NCBI RefSeq assembly: GCF_024294785.1
Contig: NZ_JANCLT010000004.1
Coordinates: forward strand, 131,843-195,842
Direction: 5' to 3'
DNA: 64,000 nucleotides
Source of the DNA: Ectobacillus ponti
GTDB taxonomy: Bacteria; Bacillota; Bacilli; Bacillales; Bacillaceae_G
The notes beneath the pieces were generated by a model. That model saw nothing but the letters and a program-made list of their open reading frames with translations, made no database searches and was not told the DNA's origin. Positions 30,821 through 39,180 of this stretch are shown here, piece by piece. Every line of letters begins with the position of its first letter. Position 1 is the stretch's first letter. A program made the translations under genes and the position numbers.

Positions 30821-31030
30821 TTATGCATTCCGCTGCACAAGCCCATCTACTATATAATCGGGCTTCTTCGCGCCAATTGCTTCTAGCTCTCTTATCAAAT
30901 TCCGGTACTGCAGCACACAAATTTCGCCTTGTAAATAACGCTGTTGGGCAAAATCCAACAGTTCATTCGTATCCTCAGGCTCATACTGCTTTAAACTCAT
31001 GAAAATTCTCCGAAGCTCCCCTAGTGTCAT
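30821..31030 (-). CDS. yppF: YppF-like protein
   Basis: 69 residues (a second ATG at residue 11 would give 59, close to B. subtilis YppF). The sequence LLDFAQQRYLQGEICVLQYRNLIRELE is the typical YppF core. Minus strand, as an isolated gene between yppE and yppG. GGGGGAAAC lies ahead of the first ATG. Function unknown. Confidence 0.72.
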   Translation of the reverse strand: MTLGELRRIFMSLKQYEPEDTNELLDFAQQRYLQGEICVLQYRNLIRELEAIGAKKPDYIVDGLVQRNA

Positions 31031-31147
31031 ATCCGTTTCCCCCTTGAAAAGATATGCCTTCCAACTTCATCGTATCACAAAAAAGCAATATCTCTTGATT
31101 TTTAAAAATTTAAACTTCCGACAAGAATAGACATTCCCCATGGCTAC

Positions 31148-31175
31148 ACATCCGCCCTGTTCCCGTCATACGCTA
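31148..31175 (+). promoter_or_regulatory. Possible sigma-K promoter of yppG
   Basis: The -10 CATACGCTA at 31167-31175 fits the sigma-K pattern CATAnnnTA, with an AC dinucleotide 17 bases upstream at 31148-31149. This would put yppG under late mother-cell control, consistent with a coat-like product. Confidence 0.4.
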
Positions 31176-31206
31176 GGAGTAGAAGAGAAAAAAGGAGGTG
31201 GGGAAG

Positions 31207-31599
31207 ATGATGTTTCCAAACCAGGCAGGCGACGGCATGCATCCTCCGGTGATGTACAATATGCATCCGTTTGAGCCGTTTTATCCAACGCAGCCCAACT
31301 ACTTTCAGCCGTTTCAATTATCCTTTATGAACGGCCATGCACAGCAGCCGGCGTTCTACCCGCCCAAGCCCCCGGCGCAGACGATGAATCCCGGATTTAA
31401 CCCGTACACACCATATCCAGCCATGAATAAGCAGAATTATATGAAGAAACAGCAAAGCCCGGGGATCATGTCACAATTCAAAACAAGCGATGGCAACTAC
31501 GATATTCCGAAGATGATGAATACGGCGGGTCAAATGATGAACGCAATGAATCAGGTGACAGGACTGCTCAAGCAGGTGGGGGGCTTCTTTATCCGTTAA
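31207..31599 (+). CDS. yppG: YppG family protein, coat-like
   Basis: 130 residues from the ATG at 31207, nine bases after a perfect AGGAGG. The N-terminal two thirds are low-complexity, rich in Pro, Tyr, Phe, Met, Asn and Gln (HPFEPFYPTQPNYFQPFQ). The C-terminal 40 residues are a conserved amphipathic segment ending in QVTGLLKQVGGFF. This is the YppG family layout. Composition, the sigma-K-like promoter and the nearby cotD suggest a spore surface protein, which is an inference. Confidence 0.72.
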   Translation: MMFPNQAGDGMHPPVMYNMHPFEPFYPTQPNYFQPFQLSFMNGHAQQPAFYPPKPPAQTMNPGFNPYTPYPAMNKQNYMKKQQSPGIMSQFKTSDGNYDIPKMMNTAGQMMNAMNQVTGLLKQVGGFFIR

Positions 31600-31651
31600 A
31601 TGCATCATAATAGTCAGAAAATAAAGAATTTAATTTCTTGCTGTAAAGCAG

Positions 31652-31680
31652 TTGTATGCTGGCCCTATCCGTCTTACAAT
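31652..31680 (+). promoter_or_regulatory. Possible sigma-A promoter of the 32-codon ORF
   Basis: TTGTAT at 31652-31657, 17-base spacer, TACAAT at 31675-31680, 37 bases before the GTG at 31718. Confidence 0.42.
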
Positions 31681-31717
31681 TGTATGTTGTATAGACTGAA
31701 ATAGGAGAGGGAAGCAA

Positions 31718-31816
31718 GTGAGAAAGGCAATCTTATATATGTTTTTTGCAATGGTGACGCTGACATTTGTGATTTTTACAAGCTTCAAGCATGTATTGTA
31801 CACAATTTTCTCTTGA
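31718..31816 (+). CDS. 32-residue single-pass membrane peptide
   Basis: GTG start directly behind ATAGGAGAGGG at normal spacing, TGA at 31814-31816. The peptide begins MRKAILYMFFAMVTLTFVIF and is one hydrophobic helix with a short basic N-terminus, so it should insert in the membrane. I do not recognise it. Support comes from the strong binding site, a fitting promoter and a coherent membrane profile. It lies between two probable sporulation genes but its promoter looks vegetative. Confidence 0.5.
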   Translation: MRKAILYMFFAMVTLTFVIFTSFKHVLYTIFS

Positions 31817-31855
31817 TAAATAGGTGTTTATAACAGTCATGTACCATCCCTTTAT

Positions 31856-31864
31856 CATATTGTA
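31856..31864 (+). promoter_or_regulatory. Sigma-K-like -10 element ahead of cotD
   Basis: CATATTGTA fits CATAnnnTA and lies about 45 bases before the cotD start. No AC is found at the ideal -35 spacing, so support is partial. Confidence 0.3.
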
Positions 31865-31907
31865 CAGTGTAATCAAATCTTTATGATAGAGAGGAGAAAC
31901 AAAGACT

Positions 31908-32498
31908 ATGTATTGCAAACCTTGTTTTGGTGGAGGACCAAATTATGTTTCCCCGGCTGCTACTGGGCCAGTGAATATGGCACCTCCTGTCGTACACCCG
32001 ACAAAATATTGTGAAACACACACATTCTCTACAACGGTAGTTCCACACATCCATCCACAGCATAATACACTCGTGAACCACCAAATGATCCAGAACCAGC
32101 ACTATTTCCCGCAAACACAGTCTGTAGCGAACACAGTAAACGTTACAGATGTTCCGGGGGTTGGACCAGCACCGTTAGTGGCAGGCGCAGCAACAGGCCC
32201 GTCTCCATACGGCTTCGGCCCGTCTCCGATGGTGGCAGGCGCTATGACAGGCCCGATGATGGGCGGCGCGCCAATGATGGGAAGCCCAATGGTGGCAGGC
32301 GCAGCGACAGGCCCGATGATGGGCGGCGCGCCAATGATGGGAAGCCCAATGGTGGCAGGTGCAGCAACAGGCCCGAACATGGGACCAAACATGAACCCGA
32401 TGGTTGCCGGTGCAGCCATGGGACCAAATATGGGACCAAATATGGGACCAAATATGGGACCGAATGTAAGCCCGGCTGCAGGAATGTTCAAGAAGTAA
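31908..32498 (+). CDS. cotD: CotD-family spore coat protein with repeated tail
   Basis: 196 residues. The N-terminal 90 residues are CotD-like: HPTKYCETHTF, then VVPHIHPQHNTLVNHQ and QHYFPQTQSV, rich in His, Gln and Val. The rest is a low-complexity extension of repeated PMVAGAATGP, MMGGAPMMGS and NMGP units, unusual for CotD, which is normally short. GAGAGGAG precedes the ATG. It is expected in the inner coat layer. The next gene is ypsA, as in B. subtilis. Confidence 0.85.
   Translation: MYCKPCFGGGPNYVSPAATGPVNMAPPVVHPTKYCETHTFSTTVVPHIHPQHNTLVNHQMIQNQHYFPQTQSVANTVNVTDVPGVGPAPLVAGAATGPSPYGFGPSPMVAGAMTGPMMGGAPMMGSPMVAGAATGPMMGGAPMMGSPMVAGAATGPNMGPNMNPMVAGAAMGPNMGPNMGPNMGPNVSPAAGMFKK
32223..32463 (+). 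repeat. In-frame tandem repeats in cotD
   Basis: A unit of about 66 bases coding for a PMVAGA...TGPMMGGAPMMGS block occurs two to three times with near identity (from about 32226, 32286 and 32346). It is followed by 12-base ATGGGACCAAAT units near 32418-32460. Reading frame is kept throughout. Confidence 0.8.
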
Positions 32499-32505
32499 TG
32501 ACAGG

Positions 32506-32527
32506 GACCGGCTCAGCCGGTCTTTTT
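32506..32527 (+). terminator. Terminator of cotD
   Basis: GACCGGC / GCCGGTC stem with a three-base loop followed by TTTTTGTTTT. Confidence 0.8.
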
Positions 32528-32570
32528 GTTTTGCACTGTTCTGTGGTATGCTGAAGAAGGGTGAAGCGTA

Positions 32571-33131
32571 ATGAGGATTCTGACGGTAACAGGCTACAAA
32601 CCGCAAGAGCTCGGCATTTTTTCCTCCAAGCATCCCGGCATTGATATGATTAAGAAGGCTCTTCGGCGCCAGCTGCTCTCACTGCTTGATGAAGGGCTGG
32701 AATGGGTCATCATCAGCGGCCAGCTTGGCGTGGAGCTGTGGACAGCAGAGGTTGCGTACGAGTTGCGGGAGGAACATCCACACCTGAAGGTAGGCGTGTT
32801 CACGCCGTTTCTTGAGCAGGAGGAAAAGTGGAATGATGCGAATAAGGAGTATTATTTACATATCTTATCCCGTGCTGACCATGTAGACAGCATCACGAAA
32901 CGGAAGTACGAAAGCCCACAGCAATTTCGGGCCAAGAACATATTCTTAATTGAAAAGAGCAACGGTTTGCTGGCGGTATACGATGAGGAGAAAGAGGGGA
33001 GCCCGCGGTTTTTGGTAGAGCTTGCCAAGCAGCGGCAGGAGCAGGCTGACTACGGGTGCATGCTGATCCGCTTTTCTGATTTGCAGCTGCTGGCTGAGGA
33101 AGAGCAGTGGAGCGAAAGCCACCCGGAATAA
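32571..33131 (+). CDS. ypsA: SLOG-family protein YpsA
   Basis: 186 residues of the YpsA/DUF1273 group, a Rossmann-like SLOG fold. [17 protein letters not shown] opens the protein, and the nucleotide-binding [16 protein letters not shown] lies near 45-60. In Firmicutes YpsA has been linked to cell division and its gene lies next to gpsB, as here. Ligand unknown. Confidence 0.85.
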   Translation: MRILTVTGYKPQELGIFSSKHPGIDMIKKALRRQLLSLLDEGLEWVIISGQLGVELWTAEVAYELREEHPHLKVGVFTPFLEQEEKWNDANKEYYLHILSRADHVDSITKRKYESPQQFRAKNIFLIEKSNGLLAVYDEEKEGSPRFLVELAKQRQEQADYGCMLIRFSDLQLLAEEEQWSESHPE

Positions 33132-33210
33132 GAGAACCGGTTGACAAGAGGGCAACAGGTATGAAAAAATTCAGGTATAGAAAGTTTTGGCAAAGACTTG
33201 GGGTGAAAAT

Positions 33211-33534
33211 ATGCTTTCTGATAAAATTAAATTGACCGCAAAGGATATTTTGGAGAAGGATTTCAAAACAGGCCTCCGCGGTTATCAACAGGAAGAAGTC
33301 GATAAATTTTTAGATGTAATCATTAAGGATTATGAAACGTTCCACCAGGAGATTGAGCAGCTTCAGCTGGAGAATGCCCGCTTGAAGCGCGCGCTGCAGG
33401 AGCAAAAGGCAAAGCCGCAGCCGCAAATGCCTGTGCAGCCGCCGCAGCCGGCGTACAACAGTGTCAACACGGATATCCTGAAGCGCCTGTCCAATCTGGA
33501 GAAGGCAGTATTCGGCAGCAAGCTGTACGAGTGA
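33211..33534 (+). CDS. gpsB: Cell-cycle protein GpsB
   Basis: 107 residues from the ATG at 33211 (GGGGTGAAA upstream). An in-frame start at 33187 is less likely. The DivIVA-like N-terminal coiled coil (about 1-65) has [19 protein letters not shown] and the EVDKFLD stretch. A Pro/Gln linker follows, then a short C-terminal helix ([15 protein letters not shown]) for trimerisation. It shuttles PBP1 between septum and side wall. The PBP1 encoded at 25437-28076 carries the matching tail motif. Confidence 0.93.
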   Translation: MLSDKIKLTAKDILEKDFKTGLRGYQQEEVDKFLDVIIKDYETFHQEIEQLQLENARLKRALQEQKAKPQPQMPVQPPQPAYNSVNTDILKRLSNLEKAVFGSKLYE

Positions 33535-33548
33535 TTTCCAAAAAGACA

Positions 33549-33577
33549 TTGCAATTCTTTTGCTTTTCCACTATACT
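33549..33577 (+). promoter_or_regulatory. Promoter of rnpB
   Basis: TTGCAA at 33549-33554, 17-base spacer, TATACT at 33572-33577. Transcription would begin near 33584, the predicted 5' end of the RNA. Confidence 0.65.
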
Positions 33578-33584
33578 AGGTGGA

Positions 33585-33982
33585 GTCATAACGTTTGGGT
33601 GATCGCTGCGGCCCTTTGGCCGTAGAGGAAAGTCCATGCTCGCACAGCCTGCGACGGCTGTAGTGTTCGTGCCTGGCGAAGTCATAAGTCAGGGTAGCCT
33701 GTAAAGGTTAACGGCAGGGAAAAGACCTAAGTCCGCCGGATATGGTCTGACTACCTTGAAAGTGCCACAGTGACGGAGTCCCCGAAGAAATGAGGGGAGT
33801 GGAACGAGGTAAACCCCACGAGCGAGAAACCCAAATTATGGTAGGGGCATCTTCTCCAAGGAAATGAACGAGAGAGAAGGACAGGGCAACCTGTAGATAG
33901 ATGGTCGCCACCGGAGTACGAGGCGGGAGCCGCTGGCAGTACAAAGGTACAGAACATGGCTTATAGAACGTTATGCACCTAT
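33585..33982 (+). ncRNA. rnpB: RNase P RNA, class B (Bacillus type)
   Basis: Catalytic RNA that trims the 5' leader of tRNAs. Recognised by the conserved GAGGAAAGTCCATGCTCGC (CR I, 33627-33645), AGTGCCACAGTGACG, GTAAACCCCACGAGCGAGAA and the closing AACATGGCTTATAGAACGTT, in the order of B. subtilis rnpB. The ends pair: ATAACGTT near the start with AACGTTAT near the finish. Own promoter upstream and terminator downstream. Confidence 0.95.
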
Positions 33983-33996
33983 GTCAAAAACGTAGC

Positions 33997-34021
33997 AGCT
34001 CTCCAAACTGGAGAGCTTTTT
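33997..34021 (+). terminator. Terminator of rnpB
   Basis: AGCTCTCC / GGAGAGCT stem, five-base loop, then TTTTT. Confidence 0.85.
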
Positions 34022-34082
34022 GCATGTACATAGCAGTGGGGGTTAAACTGGTAAAGAAGCTATTTGCGTTAGGAGATTTCAT

Positions 34083-35222
34083 ATGACGAAACTTACATTA
34101 ATTGCGACTGCTGCCATGGGGCTGGAGGCGCTGGTGGCACGGGAAGTGCGCGATCTCGGATATGAGTGCCAGGTTGATAACGGCAAGGTCATCTTCGAGG
34201 CGGATGAGAGTGCCATCTGCCGAAGCAATCTTTGGCTGCGCACGGCTGACCGTGTGAAAATTAAGGTCGGCGAGTTTAAGGCGACCACCTTTGATGAACT
34301 GTTTGAAAAGACAAAGGCGCTGGATTGGGAGCGGTATATTCCGGAGGATGCGGAGTTTCCGGTAATGGGAAAATCTGTGAAATCCACACTGTTCAGTGTG
34401 CCGGACTGCCAGAGCATCGTGAAAAAGGCAGTTGTGGAAAAGCTGCGGCGCGTCTACAAGCGCAACAGTTGGTTTGAGGAAAAGGGGCCGCTGTTCCGGA
34501 TTGAGGTATCCCTGTTAAAGGATATTGCTACGCTGACCATTGATACAAGCGGATTTGCGGGACTGCATAAGCGCGGCTACCGGCAGGATCAGGGCGAAGC
34601 GCCGTTGAAGGAAACCTTAGCCGCGGCGCTCGTTATGCTCACAAATTGGCGGCCGGACCGTCCGTTTGTAGACCCATGCTGCGGATCTGGAACAATTCCG
34701 ATCGAAGCGGCGATGATTGGGCAAAACATCGCTCCCGGCTTTAACCGTGATTTTGCGTCTGAGGACTGGGGCTGGATCGGCAAGGACAAATGGAATCGTG
34801 CCCGCCAGGAAGCAGAGGATTTGGCAAAGTATGACCAGCCGCTGCAGATTATCGGCTCGGATATTGACCATCGCATGGTTCGCATTGCCCAAGCCAATGC
34901 GGATGAAGGCGGATTTGGCGACCTGATCACCTTCAAGCAAATGCAGGTGAAAGATTTTACGACAAAAGAGGAATACGGTTATATTGTGACGAATCCTCCT
35001 TACGGGGAGCGTTTAAGCGAAAAGCCGCAGGTGGAAAAGCTGTATGCTGAAATGGGACAGGTGTTCCGTCCGCTTGATACATGGTCTGTGTATGTGATGA
35101 CAAGCTATCCGCAGTTTGAGGCCTGCTACGGCAAGGAAGCCTCCAAAAAGCGCAAGCTGTTCAATGGTTTTATCCGTACGGATTATTATCAGTACTTCGG
35201 CAAGCGGCCGCCGCGCAGCTAG
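34083..35222 (+). CDS. ypsC: THUMP-domain RNA methyltransferase YpsC
   Basis: 379 residues. The N-terminal part has a ferredoxin-like region and a THUMP domain (about 45-155) that binds RNA. The C-terminal part is a Rossmann methyltransferase with DPCCGSGTIPIEAA near 198 (SAM binding) and the catalytic NPPYGE near 302. It belongs to the RlmL/TrmN group and probably methylates guanosine N2 in 23S rRNA or tRNA. TTAGGAG precedes the start. Matches YpsC by position after rnpB. Confidence 0.88.
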   Translation: MTKLTLIATAAMGLEALVAREVRDLGYECQVDNGKVIFEADESAICRSNLWLRTADRVKIKVGEFKATTFDELFEKTKALDWERYIPEDAEFPVMGKSVKSTLFSVPDCQSIVKKAVVEKLRRVYKRNSWFEEKGPLFRIEVSLLKDIATLTIDTSGFAGLHKRGYRQDQGEAPLKETLAAALVMLTNWRPDRPFVDPCCGSGTIPIEAAMIGQNIAPGFNRDFASEDWGWIGKDKWNRARQEAEDLAKYDQPLQIIGSDIDHRMVRIAQANADEGGFGDLITFKQMQVKDFTTKEEYGYIVTNPPYGERLSEKPQVEKLYAEMGQVFRPLDTWSVYVMTSYPQFEACYGKEASKKRKLFNGFIRTDYYQYFGKRPPRS

Positions 35223-35288
35223 AATAAATTGCCTCCTGAACACGTATACTGTCTATTATGCGAATTGTTCAAGAAGGAGGAGCGGTAT

Positions 35289-35468
35289 ATGAATCGGCTG
35301 TATACACAATTTGATTTGATTCAACGGGCAATCCAGACAACATCCCATCTGCTTAAGGAGCATGGCACGGAGGCGGAAAGCCTGCAGTCAGCCCGTGAGC
35401 AGTACTTGCATGCGTTGTCTCATGAAACGCTCATTGATCCGGATTATCTGCGGCATATCATTGAATAA
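35289..35468 (+). CDS. Small helical protein of unknown function
   Basis: 59 residues from the ATG at 35289, right behind AAGAAGGAGGAG. It reads MNRLYTQFDLIQRAIQTTSH, a helical soluble protein. A longer in-frame ATG at 35229 has no ribosome binding site. I do not recognise the family. It is followed by a strong terminator, so it forms its own end of unit between ypsC and ypvA. Confidence 0.6.
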   Translation: MNRLYTQFDLIQRAIQTTSHLLKEHGTEAESLQSAREQYLHALSHETLIDPDYLRHIIE

Positions 35469-35496
35469 AAAGTTTTCCGCATGCGGAAAACTTTTT
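35467..35496. terminator. Palindromic terminator before ypvA
   Basis: The 30-base perfect palindrome AAAAAGTTTTCCGC / GCGGAAAACTTTTT ends in T5 on both strands and begins inside the stop codon of the preceding gene. Confidence 0.8.
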
Positions 35497-35527
35497 ACAT
35501 TTTGTATTGTAGAGTTGGAGGAGACGC

Positions 35528-37465
35528 ATGTTGACGAGAGAGAAGCTGCCGTTTACAGTCGGCAAGCAGGATAACTTTTTTGATAAATTGAATGAGTGGA
35601 TTGGGGATGTATTTTACGATATCCTGCCGGAAGCGGGCTTTGAACTGCGTGATGAGCAAATTTTTATGGCATTCCAGCTTGACCGCGCTTTCCGCGAGAA
35701 GCAGGTTGCGTTTGCCGAGGCAGGCGTGGGGACGGGAAAAACAATCGTCTATCTGCTGTATGCCATTTGCTATGCGCGATATACCGGCAAGCCTGCCATC
35801 ATTGCCTGTGCGGACGAGACCCTGATTGAGCAGCTTGTAAAGGAAGAGGGCGACATCGGCAAGCTTTCCAAGGCCTTGAATCTGCATGTGGATGTGCGTT
35901 TGGCCAAATCCATGGAGAATTATCTGTGCCTGAAAAAGGTCGAGCATGCCATGAGCGGGGATGTATCGGAGGAAATTGAGGATGCTTATTACAGCCTGCC
36001 TGATTTTGTGTTTGACAATGGCACAATGCAAAGCTTCCATCACTACGGCGACCGGAAGGAATATCCGCTGCTGAGCGACGCGGATTGGAACCGTGTGTCT
36101 TGGGATTATTTCCAAGACTGCTTTACCTGCGACCGCCGCCACCGCTGCGGCCAAACTTTATCCCGTGAGCATTACCGCAAGTCTGCCGATTTAATTATCT
36201 GCTCACAGGACTTTTACATGGAGCACATTTGGACGCAGGAAGCGCGCAAGCGTGAAGGACAAATGCCGCTTCTGCCGGAAGCGAGTTGCGTGGTATTTGA
36301 CGAAGGGCACCTGCTCGAATATGCAGCGCAAAAGGCGCTTACTTACCGTTTGAAGCAAAACATGATGGAGGAGCTGCTTACGCGGCTGCTGCAGAATGAC
36401 ATCCGTATTGAATTCGCTGAACTGATTGAAGATACCATTTGGCAGACAAATGAGTTCTTCCAACGCGTGGAGCAATATGCGCAGGAAGTGCCGGGTTCGC
36501 ACCGTCTGAAGCTGACCGTAACAGACGATGTCCGCAAGGAAGCCAATGCACTGTACAAGCGGGTGGAGGAAATCGGTGATGCGCTTGTATTCGAAAGTGA
36601 ACTGCATACCGTTGATGAATATGACCTGAATATTGTGGACGAGCATCTGGATATTTTGGAGCATTCCCTCAAGCTGTTTACGGCCGGCAAAAATGTCGTA
36701 ACATGGGGGGAAAGAAGCAGCGATGGCTTTACACTTGTCATCATGCCGCATGCAGTGGAGGAAGTGATGCGCGAAAAGGTATTCTCCAAGCGTATTCCGT
36801 ACCTCTTCTCGTCCGCGACAATGTCTGAAAACAAATCCTTCGCCTACATCGCGAAGAGCCTGGGAGTAGAGGAGTATATGTCCTTCTCTGTTGCATCTCC
36901 GTTTGATTATGAGGAGAATATGCGCGTGGTGCTGCCGACCTACAGCGGGGATGCATTAGAGGAAAAAGTGCAATATACGCTGCAGGAAATCGAGAAGCTG
37001 CAGGGACGTACGCTTGTGTTATTCCGGACGAAGGAGGAGCTGCAGGCCTTCCGCAATCGTGTGGACCGCGAGCAGCTGTCCGTGCCGTTCTTATATGAAG
37101 GAGACCAGGAAATCAGCGGCCTCGTGTCCCGGTTCCAAAATGAAGAGGAAACTGTGCTGTGCGCTGTGCATCTATGGGAAGGGCTGGACATCCCCGGCGC
37201 CTCTCTATCTCATGTGATTCTTTGGTCGCTGCCATTCCCGCCAAACGACCCTGTGTTTGAATCCAAGCGCAGCCATGCAGATCATCCATTTGCAGAGGTG
37301 GACCTGCCATATATGATTCTTCGCTTGCGACAGGGCATCGGCCGTCTCATCCGTACAAGCGAGGATGAAGGGACGGTTACCATTTTCCTCCGCAAAGAAG
37401 AGGATGAAAAAGTGGTACAGGCTGTCCTGAATGCATTACCAGTAGAAGGAAACGTGATACAATAG
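35528..37465 (+). CDS. ypvA: DinG/XPD-family ATP-dependent DNA helicase YpvA
   Basis: 645 residues with no exonuclease domain. Walker A GVGTGKT is near 71-77, the DEGH box VVFDEGHLL near 258, and the C-terminal RQGIGRLIRT helicase motif VI near 603. Four cysteines occur in the XPD cluster region: YLC near 136, then CFTC and HRC (C-x2-C-x5-C) near 198-206. This pattern is compatible with a 4Fe-4S cluster, unlike the DinG encoded at 18225-21014. GAGGAGACGC precedes the start. Likely acts in DNA repair. Confidence 0.85.
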   Translation: MLTREKLPFTVGKQDNFFDKLNEWIGDVFYDILPEAGFELRDEQIFMAFQLDRAFREKQVAFAEAGVGTGKTIVYLLYAICYARYTGKPAIIACADETLIEQLVKEEGDIGKLSKALNLHVDVRLAKSMENYLCLKKVEHAMSGDVSEEIEDAYYSLPDFVFDNGTMQSFHHYGDRKEYPLLSDADWNRVSWDYFQDCFTCDRRHRCGQTLSREHYRKSADLIICSQDFYMEHIWTQEARKREGQMPLLPEASCVVFDEGHLLEYAAQKALTYRLKQNMMEELLTRLLQNDIRIEFAELIEDTIWQTNEFFQRVEQYAQEVPGSHRLKLTVTDDVRKEANALYKRVEEIGDALVFESELHTVDEYDLNIVDEHLDILEHSLKLFTAGKNVVTWGERSSDGFTLVIMPHAVEEVMREKVFSKRIPYLFSSATMSENKSFAYIAKSLGVEEYMSFSVASPFDYEENMRVVLPTYSGDALEEKVQYTLQEIEKLQGRTLVLFRTKEELQAFRNRVDREQLSVPFLYEGDQEISGLVSRFQNEEETVLCAVHLWEGLDIPGASLSHVILWSLPFPPNDPVFESKRSHADHPFAEVDLPYMILRLRQGIGRLIRTSEDEGTVTIFLRKEEDEKVVQAVLNALPVEGNVIQ

Positions 37466-37493
37466 GCTTGGCACCTCGTGCCAAGCTTTTTTT
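37466..37493 (+). terminator. Terminator of ypvA
   Basis: GCTTGGCAC / GTGCCAAGC, three-base loop, then TTTTTTT. It overlaps the end of ypvA. Confidence 0.88.
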
Positions 37494-37514
37494 ACATATA
37501 AGGAGGGGAATATC

Positions 37515-39008
37515 TTGAGTGTAGAGCAGCAATTTTCGGCTTATGTGAAGCGCATGATGAACTATGGGGAAGCCCTGAACCTGATGTTCTGGGATTTGCG
37601 CACCGGCGCGCCGAAGAACGGGGTGGAGCAGCGTTCCGAGGTCATCAGCCAGCTGTCCGCTGATATTTTTAACATGTCGACATCAGAGGAGATGCGGCGG
37701 TATTTGGAGGAACTGGAGCAGCAGGAGGGATTGTCTGAGAAAACGCGCAAGACGGTGGCGGAGTGCCGCAAAGAGTATGACCGCAACAAGAAGATTCCGG
37801 AGTCAGAGTACCGGGAATATGTGAAGCTGCAGGCGAAGTCCGAAAGCATGTGGGAAACAGCAAAAGAGCAATCTGATTTTGAGGTGTTCCGTCCATACCT
37901 GGAGCAGATTGTCGCATATAAAAAGAAGTTTATTGATTATTGGGGCTATGAGGGATACCGCTATAACACACTGCTGGACATGTATGAGCCGGGGATGACG
38001 GTTGAGGTGCTGGACCGCGTATTTGGCGAGCTGCGCGAACGGATTGTGCCTTTGGTGCAGCGTATTGCCGCTTCTGGCAAGAAGCTGAAGACGGAGCCGC
38101 TGCTGGCGTATTTCCCGACGGAAGAGCAAAAGGCCTTCAGTCTGGAACTGCTGAAGCAGCTGAACTATAACTTCAATGCGGGCCGTCTAGACACCACGGT
38201 ACATCCGTTTGCCATCACATTGAATCCCGGTGATGTGCGCATCACGACCAAGTATGATGAGTATGATTTCCGCACAGCTGTTTTTGGAACGATTCATGAG
38301 TGCGGGCATGCTGTGTATGAGCAAAATATCTCAGCGGATTTGATTGGCACACCGCTGTGTGACGGAACGTCCATGGGCATCCATGAGTCACAATCGTTGT
38401 TCTTTGAGAACTTTATCGGCCGCAACAAGAAGTTCTGGGAAAAGAACTATTCCCTGCTGAAGGAATTTGCAGATGGACAATTTGATGATGTGACATTGGA
38501 TGAGTTTTACGATGCCATCAACGAGTCCAAGCCATCTTTCATCCGCATCGAGGCGGATGAACTGACCTATGCGCTGCATATCATGGTGCGCTATGAGCTG
38601 GAGAAGGCGTTGTTTGACGGCAGCTTGGAAGTGCGTGACCTGCCGAGTGTTTGGAATGAGAAGATGGAAGAGTATCTCGGCATTGTGCCGCCAAACGATG
38701 CGAAGGGTGTGCTGCAGGATGTGCATTGGTCCGGCGGCGATTTTGGCTATTTCCCATCCTATGCGCTTGGCTATATGTATGCCGCGCAGCTGAAGCAGGC
38801 GATGCTGCGGGACATCCCGCATTTTGATGCCCTTCTGGCAGAAGGCAATGTGATGCCAATCCGCGAGTGGCTCACTGAGAAGGTGCACCGCTTTGGCAAG
38901 CTCAAGCAGCCGCTGGAAATTCTGCGTGATACCACAGGAGAAGGCTTGACCGCGGCATATTTGGCCGACTACCTGGAAGAGAAATACACAAACATTTACG
39001 AACTGTGA
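37515..39008 (+). CDS. ypwA: M32-family metallocarboxypeptidase YpwA
   Basis: 497 residues from a TTG start preceded by AGGAGGGG. It releases C-terminal amino acids from peptides; cytoplasmic. The zinc motif HECGH is near residue 261, with the third ligand Glu in HESQSLFFEN about 30 residues on. The sequence is full length for the family, and GYMYAAQLKQAM near the C-terminus is typical. In B. subtilis ypwA is also followed by xpt-pbuX; here the oxidase genes lie between. Confidence 0.93.
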   Translation: MSVEQQFSAYVKRMMNYGEALNLMFWDLRTGAPKNGVEQRSEVISQLSADIFNMSTSEEMRRYLEELEQQEGLSEKTRKTVAECRKEYDRNKKIPESEYREYVKLQAKSESMWETAKEQSDFEVFRPYLEQIVAYKKKFIDYWGYEGYRYNTLLDMYEPGMTVEVLDRVFGELRERIVPLVQRIAASGKKLKTEPLLAYFPTEEQKAFSLELLKQLNYNFNAGRLDTTVHPFAITLNPGDVRITTKYDEYDFRTAVFGTIHECGHAVYEQNISADLIGTPLCDGTSMGIHESQSLFFENFIGRNKKFWEKNYSLLKEFADGQFDDVTLDEFYDAINESKPSFIRIEADELTYALHIMVRYELEKALFDGSLEVRDLPSVWNEKMEEYLGIVPPNDAKGVLQDVHWSGGDFGYFPSYALGYMYAAQLKQAMLRDIPHFDALLAEGNVMPIREWLTEKVHRFGKLKQPLEILRDTTGEGLTAAYLADYLEEKYTNIYEL

Positions 39009-39017
39009 TTATAAGGG

Positions 39018-39044
39018 GAGACGGCATAAGCCGGCTCTTTTTTT
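39018..39044 (+). terminator. Terminator of ypwA
   Basis: GAGACGGC / GCCGGCTC stem with one mismatch, four-base loop, then TTTTTTT. Confidence 0.75.
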
Positions 39045-39140
39045 GTGGGCGACAGTCACATGCCTTTGAGGAATTCTTGCTCCGTATGACAGACAGGCTG
39101 ATGTCACTTAACCTGAATATACCGTAAAAAGGCTGCCTAT

Positions 39141-39171
39141 GAAAGAAAGGGAACCCAGTGCAGGGTTCCCT
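39141..39171 (-). terminator. Terminator of the ba3 oxidase operon
   Basis: On the minus strand AGGGAACCC / GGGTTCCCT, six-base loop, followed by TTCTTTC, ten bases after the stop of subunit I. Confidence 0.65.
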
Positions 39172-39180
39172 CTGTTTGTC

